From positions 1 through 50,066 of the forward strand of contig NZ_CACSJM010000024.1 in assembly GCF_902706185.1 (NCBI RefSeq): a stretch of DNA of 50,066 bases. Direction: 5' to 3'. This DNA is from Roseomonas sp. 18066 (GTDB lineage: Bacteria > Pseudomonadota > Alphaproteobacteria > Acetobacterales > Acetobacteraceae). The notes under the pieces are model-generated. The model was not told the origin of the DNA. It made no database searches and was given only the letters and a program-made list of their open reading frames with translations. The stretch's first letter is position 1; every line of letters begins with the position of its first letter. Shown piece after piece: positions 1-9,222 of the stretch. Position numbers and translations under genes: made by a program.

Positions 1-1
1 C

Positions 2-967
2 CCTCCCCTCGCCCGGCGCGCCGCGCTGATGGCCGGCGCCGCGGCGCTGGCGGGCGCGCCGGCCGCGCTGCCGGATGCCATGGCGCAGACCGCCCGCCCC
101 GGCCGCAGCATGGTGGAGGCCACGCGCGGGGCCAATGCCGGCACCGTCGGCGTCATCTCGGGCGGCGTCGACGGCACCTATATCCGCATCGCCGCCGACC
201 TGGCCGCGGTGCTGGACGATGGCGAGGCGCTGCGCGTGCTGCCGGTGATCGGCAAGGGCTCGCTGCAGAACATTTCCGATCTTCTTTATGTGCGCGGCAT
301 CGATGTCGCCATCGTGCAGTCGGACGTGATGGCGGCGGCGACGCGCGACCGGCTGTTCCCCGGCGTCGCCCAGCTGGTGCAGTACATCGCCAAGCTCTAT
401 GACGAGGAGGTGCATGTGCTGGCCCGCCGCGACATCGCGCGGGTGGCCGACCTGGCGCGCCGCCCGGTCAATGTCGACCTGCGCGGCAGCGGCACGGCGA
501 TGACCGCCTCGGTGCTGTTCAGCGCGCTGGGCATCGAGGTGCAGCCGGTGCACGCGCCGCAGGACGTGGCGCTGGAACGCCTCAAGCGCGGCGAGATCGC
601 GGCCCTGGTCTATGTCACCGGCAAGCCGGCCCGGCTGTTCTCCGCGCTGCGGCCGGAGGACGGGCTGCACCTGCTGTCGCTGCCGGCCGGGCCGCAATTG
701 CTGCAGACCTACCTGCCGGCGCCGATCGAGCATGCCGACTACCCGGCCCTGGTGCCGGAGGGCAGCACGGCGCAGACCGTGGCGGTCGGCGCCGTGCTCG
801 CCGTCTATGCCTGGCCCCCCGGCAATGAGCGCCATGCCAAGCTGGTCCGCTTCCTGGAGAGCTTCCGGCAGAAATTCCCCGAGCTGCTGCAGCCGCCACG
901 CCACCCGAAATGGCGCGAGGTGAACCTGACGGCGCAGGTGCCGGGCTGGATCCGCTTCAATCCCTGA
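2..967 (+). CDS. TAXI-family TRAP transporter solute-binding protein (5' partial)
   Basis: This is the C-terminal bulk of a periplasmic receptor of the TAXI type, which captures small organic acids or amino acids for a TRAP-type importer. The visible frame is open to the left edge, and the first residues (LARRAALMAGAAALAGAPAA) look like an export signal with an Arg pair before a hydrophobic stretch. The true start therefore lies outside the window and the internal ATG at 29 is unlikely to be the start. The family signature region follows (VISGGVDGTYIRIAADLAAV, then a GKGSLQNISDL stretch), and the fold continues to the stop. About 320 residues are visible, near the usual length. No TRAP membrane subunit is adjacent. 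It is convergent with the aldo/keto reductase. The substrate cannot be read from the sequence. Confidence 0.82.
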   Translation, partial: PPLARRAALMAGAAALAGAPAALPDAMAQTARPGRSMVEATRGANAGTVGVISGGVDGTYIRIAADLAAVLDDGEALRVLPVIGKGSLQNISDLLYVRGIDVAIVQSDVMAAATRDRLFPGVAQLVQYIAKLYDEEVHVLARRDIARVADLARRPVNVDLRGSGTAMTASVLFSALGIEVQPVHAPQDVALERLKRGEIAALVYVTGKPARLFSALRPEDGLHLLSLPAGPQLLQTYLPAPIEHADYPALVPEGSTAQTVAVGAVLAVYAWPPGNERHAKLVRFLESFRQKFPELLQPPRHPKWREVNLTAQVPGWIRFNP

Positions 968-987
968 GGGCGGTCGGCGGCCCGCTG

Positions 988-3212
<2,225 letters not shown>

Positions 3213-3250
3213 GGTCAATCCCCTGGGCGACGCTGGCATGGCCGGCCACG

Positions 3251-3294
3251 CTAGCCGAGGCGGGGTCGCCGGATTACCGGGCGAAATCGGCTAG
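3251..3294. promoter_or_regulatory. 8-bp inverted repeat, candidate LysR operator
   Basis: CTAGCCGA at 3251-3258 is matched by its exact reverse complement TCGGCTAG at 3287-3294, giving a 44-bp dyad in the 181-base gap between the CMD-cupin gene and the divergent LysR gene. The size and position fit a LysR-type regulator footprint, but binding is inference. A possible -10 element of the regulator gene (TATAGAT, 3359-3365) lies downstream of it. Confidence 0.5.
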
Positions 3295-3393
3295 GACCAA
3301 TGCTGGATGATCATGAAACCGCGGCGCCGCGCCCCGCGCATCGGCCATCGTCCCGCGCTATAGATCGGGGGAACCCATGCTCGGAATTCATGC

Positions 3394-4290
3394 ATGCGCC
3401 GCGAGGACCTGCTCGACCTGAACGTCTTCCTGGTGGTCGCCGAGGAGCGCAGCTTCACCCGGGCGGCGACCCGGCTGGCCACCTCGCAATCCTCGATCAG
3501 CCACACGATGCGGCGGCTGGAGGCGCGCCTCGGCGTGCGGCTGCTGACCCGCACCACCCGCAGCGTGGCGCCGACGGCCGCCGGCGAGAAGCTGCTGGCG
3601 ACGCTGCGCCCGGCGCTGGACAGCATCGCGGTGGAGCTCGCCTCGCTCGGCGACCTGCGCGACAAGCCGGCCGGGACGATCCGCATCACCGCCTCCGAGC
3701 ATGCCGCCTGGACCACGGTCTGGCCGGCGCTGGAGCGCTTCCTGCCGAACTATCCCGACATCCATGTCGAGCTCAGCACCGATTCCAGCCTGACCGACAT
3801 CGTCGCCCAGCAATTCGACGCCGGCGTGCGGCTGGGCGAGGCGCTGGCCAAGGACATGATCGCGGTGCCGATCGGGCCGCCGCTGCGCATGGTGGTGGTC
3901 GGCGCGCCCGACTACCTGCGCCAGCGCCCGGCGCCGCTGCTGCCGGCGGAGCTTGCCGAGCATCGCTGCATCAACCTGCGCATGCTCAGCTCCGGCGGGC
4001 TGTATTCCTGGGAGCTGCAGCAGGGCAGCCGCGAGATCCGCGTGCGGGTGGACGGCCAGCTGACCTTCAACAACGTCACCATGATCGTCCGCGCCGCCCT
4101 TGCCGGCTTCGGCCTGGCCTTCGTCATGGAGGACCATGTCCGCGCGCACCTGGCCGATGGCAGCCTGGTGCAGGTGCTGGCGGACTGGTCGCAGCCCTTC
4201 CCCGGCTACCACCTGTACTATCCGAGCCGGCGGCAGCCCTCGGCCGCCTTCGCGCTGCTGGTCGACGCGCTGCGCTACCGCAGCCGGTAG
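3394..4290 (+). CDS. LysR-family transcriptional regulator
   Basis: A 298-residue DNA-binding regulator. The N-terminal winged helix-turn-helix is clear (FLVVAEERSFTRAATRLATS followed by QSSISHTMRRLEARLGVRLL and the LLTRTTRSVAPTAAGE wing). A periplasmic-binding-protein-like effector domain fills residues 90-298. The sequence resembles the large group of LysR regulators (PecT/AaeR-like) that are divergent from small oxidoreductase genes. It is transcribed away from the CMD-cupin and aldo/keto reductase genes, the classical arrangement for a LysR protein and its targets, and the shared gap contains a 44-bp dyad. The start ATG opens directly on the conserved N-terminus (MRREDLLDLNVFLVV). The effector cannot be inferred. 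Confidence 0.92.
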   Translation: MRREDLLDLNVFLVVAEERSFTRAATRLATSQSSISHTMRRLEARLGVRLLTRTTRSVAPTAAGEKLLATLRPALDSIAVELASLGDLRDKPAGTIRITASEHAAWTTVWPALERFLPNYPDIHVELSTDSSLTDIVAQQFDAGVRLGEALAKDMIAVPIGPPLRMVVVGAPDYLRQRPAPLLPAELAEHRCINLRMLSSGGLYSWELQQGSREIRVRVDGQLTFNNVTMIVRAALAGFGLAFVMEDHVRAHLADGSLVQVLADWSQPFPGYHLYYPSRRQPSAAFALLVDALRYRSR

Positions 4291-4320
4291 CGCCGCGCGC
4301 CTCCTGGCCGCGCCCGGCGG

Positions 4321-5337
4321 CTACATCCGCAGCAGCGTCTTGATCGCCCGCCGCTCGTCCATGGCGCGATAGCCCTCGGCGACATCGGCCAGCGGCACGG
4401 TCAGGTCGAAGACCCTGCCCGGATCGATCCGCCGCTCCAGCACCAGCGACATCAGATGCGGCAGGAAGCGGCGGACCGGGGCGGGCCCGCCCATGATCCC
4501 GGCCTGCGCGAAGAACAGCGACTGGCCGTCGAGCGCCACGCCATGCGGCACGCCGACGCAGCCGATCATCGCGCCGGGCCGGGCGCATTGCAGGGCCTGG
4601 GCCATCGATTCCGCGGTGCCGACGCATTCCAGCACCGCGTCGCCGCCGATGCCGCGGGTCAGCGCCCTGACCTGCGCCACCCCGGCCTCGCCGCGCGCGG
4701 CGACGATGTCGGTCGCGCCGAATTCCTGCGCCAGGTCCTGGCGGGCCTTGTGGCGGCTCATGGCGATGATGCGGCCGGCCCCCATCTGGCTGGCCGCCAG
4801 CACGCCCATCAGCCCGACGGCGCCGTCGCCGACCACCACCACCGTGGCGCCCGGCCGCACCCGGGCGGCATCGGCCGCGTACCAGCCGGTGCCCAGCACG
4901 TCGGAGGCCGCCAGCAGCCCCGGGATCAGCGCGTCATCCGGCAGGCCCGGGGTGGCGACCAGCGTGCCGTCGGCCAGCGGCACCCGCGCCAGCGGCGCCT
5001 GCGCGCCGGTCATGAACTCGCGCTGCGCGCAGGAGGAGGGGAAGCCGAAGCGGCAATGCGGGCAGGTGTTGTCGGACAGGCAGAAGGAGCCGACGACGAA
5101 CTGGCCGGGGCGGATGGTGGTGACGGCGGCGCCGACCTCCTCGACGATGCCGCAATATTCATGGCCCATGGCCAGCGGCGCGGTGACCGCGTTCAGCCCG
5201 CGATAGGGCCAGAGGTCGGAGCCGCAGATGCAGCTGGCCGACAGCCGGATGATGGCGTCCGTCGGCAGCCGGATCGCGGGTTCCGGCATCTCCTCGCACC
5301 GCACGTCGCGCGGGCCGTGCAGCATGGTTCCCAGCAT
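4321..5337 (-). CDS. Zinc-dependent alcohol dehydrogenase (medium-chain family)
   Basis: A 338-residue NAD(P)-dependent dehydrogenase of alcohols or aldehydes, cytoplasmic. Catalytic zinc ligands are Cys38 in CICGSD and His59-Glu60 in GHEYCG. The structural zinc lobe is present as Cys86, Cys92, Cys95 and Cys103. The Rossmann motif is VVVVGDGAVGLMG (about residues 168-180). The ATG at 5337 has AAAGGA nine bases upstream. The closest recognisable relatives are 'zinc-dependent alcohol dehydrogenase family' enzymes often controlled by TetR-type repressors. No such regulator is adjacent here, but the five-unit 13-bp repeat starts only 15 bases upstream of the start codon, so expression is probably controlled through that array. 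It is convergent with the LysR gene. The substrate is unknown. Confidence 0.92.
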   Translation of the reverse strand: MLGTMLHGPRDVRCEEMPEPAIRLPTDAIIRLSASCICGSDLWPYRGLNAVTAPLAMGHEYCGIVEEVGAAVTTIRPGQFVVGSFCLSDNTCPHCRFGFPSSCAQREFMTGAQAPLARVPLADGTLVATPGLPDDALIPGLLAASDVLGTGWYAADAARVRPGATVVVVGDGAVGLMGVLAASQMGAGRIIAMSRHKARQDLAQEFGATDIVAARGEAGVAQVRALTRGIGGDAVLECVGTAESMAQALQCARPGAMIGCVGVPHGVALDGQSLFFAQAGIMGGPAPVRRFLPHLMSLVLERRIDPGRVFDLTVPLADVAEGYRAMDERRAIKTLLRM

Positions 5338-5351
5338 GGGGCGTCATCCTT

Positions 5352-5416
5352 TCAGACAGGCGGGTCAGACAGGCCAGTCAGACAAGCCGGTCAGACAGGC
5401 CTGTCAGACAGGCGGG
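5352..5416. repeat. Five-unit 13-bp tandem repeat upstream of the alcohol dehydrogenase
   Basis: Five head-to-tail units of exactly 13 bp, consensus TCAGACAGGCNNG: 5352-5364, 5365-5377, 5378-5390, 5391-5403 and 5404-5416. The first and last units are identical and the others differ at only two to three positions. Unit junctions form short palindromes, for example GACAGGCCTGTC (5394-5405) and CCTGTCAGACAGG (5400-5412). It lies in the 5' region of the zinc alcohol dehydrogenase. The palindromic content suggests a multi-site operator rather than random slippage, but that is inference. Confidence 0.9.
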
Positions 5417-5476
5417 GATATCGGCCGGGGGGCGCGCCCGACAGCCACCAGGATCGGCTTGATCCTATGCGCGGGC

Positions 5477-5588
5477 TTCATGAAACGGCGCGCGGCGCCG
5501 GGAGGCTGCAGGGCGGCATTCATGAAGGCGCAGCATCGCCTCATGCAGCTCTCGACGCATGATCGCGGCCGCGGCGGGGGTGTAGCAT
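5477..5588 (+). promoter_or_regulatory. Promoter region of the efflux gene with paired TTCATGAA sites
   Basis: The 340-base gap between the alcohol dehydrogenase and the efflux pump holds the 13-bp array and, beyond it, two copies of the palindrome TTCATGAA (5477-5484 and 5519-5526) spaced 42 bp apart, about four helical turns. A TAGCAT element at 5583-5588 could be the -10 of the efflux gene, with only a poor -35. No further gene is visible in this gap. Confidence 0.3.
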
Positions 5589-5677
5589 CGACCCGCCGCG
5601 GCGCTGCCCTGCCTCGCCGCGCCACCCTGTCTCCCCGCCCGGCGCCCGCGCCCGGCTGCCGCGGATCCCCCGACACC

Positions 5678-6889
5678 ATGCCCCAAGCCTCCAACCCCGC
5701 GGCCCGGCCCGCCAGCGGCCTGCGGACCAGCTGCATCCTGGCGCTGCTGATGGGCTTCGCCTCCATCTCCACCGACATGTACCTGCCCGCCATGCCCGCC
5801 ATGGGCGCCGCGCTGCAGGCCAGCCCCGGCCGCATGGCGCTGACCCTGTCCGGCTTCCTGGTCGGCTTCAGCCTGGGCCAGCTGCTGTGGGGCCCGATCG
5901 GCGACCGCCATGGCCGGCGGCTGCCGATCGCCGCCGGGCTGGTCCTGTTCGTCATCGGCTCCGCCGGCTGCGCCCTGTCGGAGACCGCCTGGCAGCTGGT
6001 CGGCTGGCGCCTGGTGCAGGCGCTGGGCGCCTGCGCCGGGCCGGTGCTGGCGCGCGCCATGGTGCGCGACCTGCACGGGCGGGAACGGTCGGCGCAGATC
6101 CTGTCCGGCCTGATGCTGGTCATGGCCATCGCGCCGCTGATCGCCCCGATCCTGGGCGGGCAGGTGCTGGCCTTCGGCACCTGGCGCAGCATCTTCTGGA
6201 TCCTGGCGGGCATCGGCCTGGTGGCGCTGCTGAGCCTGCTGGCCCTGCCCGAGAGCCTGCCGCCGGCCCGGCGCAGCCGCGCGCCGCTGTCCGGGGCGCT
6301 GCGCGACTACCTGCTGCTGGCGCGCGACCCGGCGGTGATGGGCTTCGCCCTGGTCGGCGGCTTCTTCTATGCCGGCGCCTTCGCCTATATCGCCGGGACG
6401 CCCTTCGCCTATATCGCCTACTACCAGGTGCCGGACCGGCTCTATGGCCTGCTGTTCGGCGCCAGCATCCTGGGCGTCATGGCGACGAACGCGGTCAATG
6501 CCCGGCTGGTCGGCCGCTTCGGCAGCGCCCGGCTGCTGCGCTTCGGCGCCGCCGGCCTGGCCCTGTCCGGCCTGGCCGCGGCGCTGCAGGCCGGCACCGG
6601 ATGGGGCGGGCTGCCCGCCCTGGTGGCGCCGCTGTTCGTCTATATGTCGATGGCCGGCTTCATCATCGCCAATTCGGTCGCCGGCGCGCTGGCCTTCCAT
6701 CCGCGGCGCGCCGGGGCGGCCTCGGCCCTGGTCGGCGCCGTGCATTACGGCTCGGGCGTGCTCAGCACGGCGCTGATCGACCGCTTCGCCGACGGCACGC
6801 CCTGGACCATGGGCTGGCTGATGGCGGTGGGCGGGCTCGGCAGCCTGGCCGCGGCGACCCTGCTGATCCGCGGGCCGGCGGCGCGCTGA
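5678..6889 (+). CDS. Bcr/CflA-type multidrug efflux MFS transporter
   Basis: A proton-driven drug exporter of the inner membrane, 403 residues with about 12 hydrophobic segments. The family-typical first helix (SISTDMYLPAMPAMGAAL) and the MFS motif A (GDRHGRRLPIAAG) are both present, and the Asp in helix 1 is characteristic of the Bcr/CflA group. The frame is open far upstream, but the ATG at 5678 is the one that leaves a normal short cytoplasmic tail before helix 1; its ribosome binding site is weak. A 13-bp tandem duplication covers its stop codon. Substrates of this family include bicyclomycin, chloramphenicol and sulfonamides, but the real one here is unknown. Confidence 0.9.
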   Translation: MPQASNPAARPASGLRTSCILALLMGFASISTDMYLPAMPAMGAALQASPGRMALTLSGFLVGFSLGQLLWGPIGDRHGRRLPIAAGLVLFVIGSAGCALSETAWQLVGWRLVQALGACAGPVLARAMVRDLHGRERSAQILSGLMLVMAIAPLIAPILGGQVLAFGTWRSIFWILAGIGLVALLSLLALPESLPPARRSRAPLSGALRDYLLLARDPAVMGFALVGGFFYAGAFAYIAGTPFAYIAYYQVPDRLYGLLFGASILGVMATNAVNARLVGRFGSARLLRFGAAGLALSGLAAALQAGTGWGGLPALVAPLFVYMSMAGFIIANSVAGALAFHPRRAGAASALVGAVHYGSGVLSTALIDRFADGTPWTMGWLMAVGGLGSLAAATLLIRGPAAR

Positions 6890-6983
6890 CCCACGGCGCT
6901 GACCCACGGCGCTGTCCGGCGACGCGCTGACCGGCGATCCCTGCTACGCTGGCCCGCCGGTCGCGACGAGAAGGAGCACCGCC

Positions 6984-7712
6984 CTGCCTGCAGCCGATGC
7001 CGATTACTGGGACGCCCGCGGCCACGCCGAAAGCATCCTGCGCCATGACGGCGCGCGCCGCGCCGACGGCTTCCGCGAGCACCCGGTCTGGGCCGGGGTG
7101 CTGCCGCTGCTGCTGGCGCCCCGCGCCGGGCAGCGGCCGCTGCGCCGGGTGGCCGACCTGGGCTGCGGCACCGGCATCGTCGCCGAGCTGCTGGCGCGCC
7201 AGGGCTGCGCCGTCATCGCCATCGACCGCGCCGAAAGCCGCCTGGCCCTGGCCCGGCAGCGGCTGGCGCCCTATCCGCAGGCCGAATGCCGCAGCGGCGA
7301 TGCCGCCGATCCGCCGCTGGCGCCCGGCGAGGTCGATGCCATCGTCAGCCGCAACCTGCTGTGGCTGCTGCCCCGGCCGGACCAGGCGCTGCGCCGCTGG
7401 CGGGGGCTGGTGGCGCCGGGCGGGCGGGTCGCCGCCATCGAGGCCAGCCACCGCCACGAGCGCAGCTGGATCGCAACCCTGCAGCGCCGCCTGGGCGCCG
7501 CCGGCCGCCATGGCGGCGGCCCGCTGGCGGCGGCGGCCGATGCCGGGCCGGCGCTGGCCTGCTGGCGCCAGGCCGGGCTGGAGGCGGCGCGCGCCCTGGA
7601 CCTGTCCTGGGTGACGGCGGTGAAGCTGCACGCCGCCGGCGCGCCGCTGGCGGCGCTGCTCAACCGCTCCCGCTACTACGCGGTCCTGGGCGAGGCGCCG
7701 GCCGGGGGCTGA
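6984..7712 (+). CDS. Class I SAM-dependent methyltransferase with a probable CTG start
   Basis: A soluble methyltransferase of about 242 residues. The SAM-binding motif I (VADLGCGTGIVAELL) lies near residue 60, with an acidic motif II (VIAIDRAESRL) and the post-motif region after it. No ATG, GTG or TTG occurs in frame between the upstream stop (TGA at 6900) and a GTG at 7098. Starting at that GTG would remove 38 residues that look like a normal methyltransferase N-terminus (DADYWDARGHAESILRHDGA). A perfect AAGGAG (6971-6976) sits seven bases before a CTG at 6984, so I take CTG as the start. A CTACGCT element (6944-6950) is a possible -10. It is convergent with the TTT receptor. The substrate is unknown. 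Confidence 0.75.
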   Translation: MPAADADYWDARGHAESILRHDGARRADGFREHPVWAGVLPLLLAPRAGQRPLRRVADLGCGTGIVAELLARQGCAVIAIDRAESRLALARQRLAPYPQAECRSGDAADPPLAPGEVDAIVSRNLLWLLPRPDQALRRWRGLVAPGGRVAAIEASHRHERSWIATLQRRLGAAGRHGGGPLAAAADAGPALACWRQAGLEAARALDLSWVTAVKLHAAGAPLAALLNRSRYYAVLGEAPAGG

Positions 7713-7726
7713 CCCCCCCTCGCCGC

Positions 7727-8722
7727 TTACTCCGGCACCGCGCCCGAGGCGCGCACCACCGGCGCCCATTGCGCCACCTGCTGGCGGACGAAGCCCTGGG
7801 CGTCGTCGAGATAGAGCTGGCCCGGGGTGCTGGACAGGTCGGCCAGGCGCTGGCCGACGGCGGGCTCGGCCTGGGCGGCGCGCAGCGCGGCGGCGACCGC
7901 CGCCAGCACCGGGCGCGGCGTGCCGGCGGGCGCCGCCAGCCCGGCCCAGCCATCGGCGACCACGCCCGGGAAGCCGAGCTCGGCGAAGGTCGGGATCTCC
8001 GGGAACAGCGGCGAGCGCTGCGAGCCGGAGCTGGCCAGCGGCAGCATGCTGCCGGCGCGGATGAAGCCGCTGGTCGCCGTCAGGCTCTCGATCACCCCGG
8101 GCAGCACGCCGCCCATCAGGTCGGCGCTGGACTGGGTCAGGCTGCGATAGGGCACGTGCTCCATCGTGGCGCCCGAGGCCTGCGCCAGCTGCACGCCCAG
8201 CAGATGGGCCACCGAGCCGACGCCGGTGGTGCCATAGGCCAGCCCCTCGGCCCGGCGCGCCGCCGCCAGCCAGTCGGCCAGGCTGCGGACCGGCCCGCCC
8301 GGCCGGACGCAGAGGATCCAGGGCGTCTGCAGGATCATGCCGATATGGGCGAAGTCGCGATCGGCGTCCCAGGCGATGCGGTCGCGATACAGCGTCTGGC
8401 CGATCGCCAGCCCGCTGATGGTCGAGACCACCAGGGTGTAGCCATCGGCCGGCGCCCGCGCCGCGGCGGTGGTGCCGATGGTGGCGCCGGCGCCGGGGCG
8501 GTTCTCGACGACGACGGTCTGCCCCAGGTGGCGCGACATCGCCTCGGCGAAGACGCGGGCGACGATGTCGGTGGCGCCGCCGGTGCCGAAGGGCACCAGC
8601 AGGCGGATCGGGCCGCGCTGCGGCCAGGGCGCCGCCGGCTGCGCGCGGGCCGCGCCCGGCAGGAGGGCGCCCAGCAGCCCGGCGGCCAGCAGGCCGCGGC
8701 GGGGACAGGAAAGTTCGGTCAT
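7727..8722 (-). CDS. TTT/Bug-family tricarboxylate transporter substrate-binding protein
   Basis: A 331-residue periplasmic binding protein of the tripartite tricarboxylate transporter (Bug) family, which binds carboxylates or other small organic acids. It has an N-terminal signal with a twin-arginine-like start (CPRRGLLAAGLLGALLPGAA). The conserved block IRLLVPFGTGGATDIVAR and a VENRPGAGATIG segment follow. It is the last gene of a three-gene operon: its ATG overlaps the stop of the GAF-domain gene by four bases (ATGA), which suggests translational coupling. No TctA/TctB membrane subunits are nearby, which is usual for the many Bug proteins of this lineage. Coupling to a hydrolase suggests that the ligand may be its product or substrate. 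Confidence 0.9.
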   Translation of the reverse strand: MTELSCPRRGLLAAGLLGALLPGAARAQPAAPWPQRGPIRLLVPFGTGGATDIVARVFAEAMSRHLGQTVVVENRPGAGATIGTTAAARAPADGYTLVVSTISGLAIGQTLYRDRIAWDADRDFAHIGMILQTPWILCVRPGGPVRSLADWLAAARRAEGLAYGTTGVGSVAHLLGVQLAQASGATMEHVPYRSLTQSSADLMGGVLPGVIESLTATSGFIRAGSMLPLASSGSQRSPLFPEIPTFAELGFPGVVADGWAGLAAPAGTPRPVLAAVAAALRAAQAEPAVGQRLADLSSTPGQLYLDDAQGFVRQQVAQWAPVVRASGAVPE

Positions 8723-9222
8723 GCGGTGCTCGCAGTTCCGTCCGCCGCGCCGTGGCCGGCGAGCAGCAGGACGGGGATCATGAGGTGGGACAGCACGCGG
8801 ACGGGCGGCAGATGGTCGTCATGATAGTGACCGGCGCCGTGCAGCAGGTTGACCTGCCCCAGGCTCCGGCCGCGCCACAGCACCGGCATGTTCAGGATGC
8901 TCTCGCAGCCGAGCGCGAAGATCTTCTCGTGGTCGGGAAAGTCGCGGCGCAGGTCGTGGGCGTCGCGGCCGATATAGGGCTTCCCGGTCTCCGCCACGCG
9001 CCGCTGGGTCGGCGCGTCGGCGAAGGCCTTGCGGGCGCCGACCGGGAACAGCTCCGGCCGGTTGCTGTGGATCCGCTCGGCCACCCCTTCGGCATGGCGA
9101 TAGACCAGCACGGAGAGGAAGCGATGCCCGACCGCCTGCTGCAGCGCCGCGTCCAGCGCCGCCAGCGCGGCCTGGGGCTGGTACGGCGCGGCCAAGGCGT
9201 CGATGACGGCGTCCAGGCTCAT
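8719..9222 (-). CDS. GAF-domain protein
   Basis: A 167-residue protein consisting of a single GAF-like sensory or ligand-binding domain (RFLSVLVYRH, then GARKAFADAPTQRRVAETGK and CESILNMPVLWRGRSLGQVN, the typical GAF beta-strand pattern). A hydrophobic C-terminal helix follows. It has no output domain and no export signal. Its start overlaps the stop of the CocE/NonD hydrolase by four bases and its stop overlaps the start of the TTT receptor by four bases, so the three genes are translationally coupled. Stand-alone GAF proteins of this type are common next to hydrolases and amidases in Burkholderiales and Acetobacteraceae, but their role is unknown. Confidence 0.72.
   Translation of the reverse strand: MSLDAVIDALAAPYQPQAALAALDAALQQAVGHRFLSVLVYRHAEGVAERIHSNRPELFPVGARKAFADAPTQRRVAETGKPYIGRDAHDLRRDFPDHEKIFALGCESILNMPVLWRGRSLGQVNLLHGAGHYHDDHLPPVRVLSHLMIPVLLLAGHGAADGTASTA

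Noticed and set aside
5352..5416. CRISPR array
   Set aside because: The units are only 13 bp, directly adjacent without spacers, and no cas gene is near.
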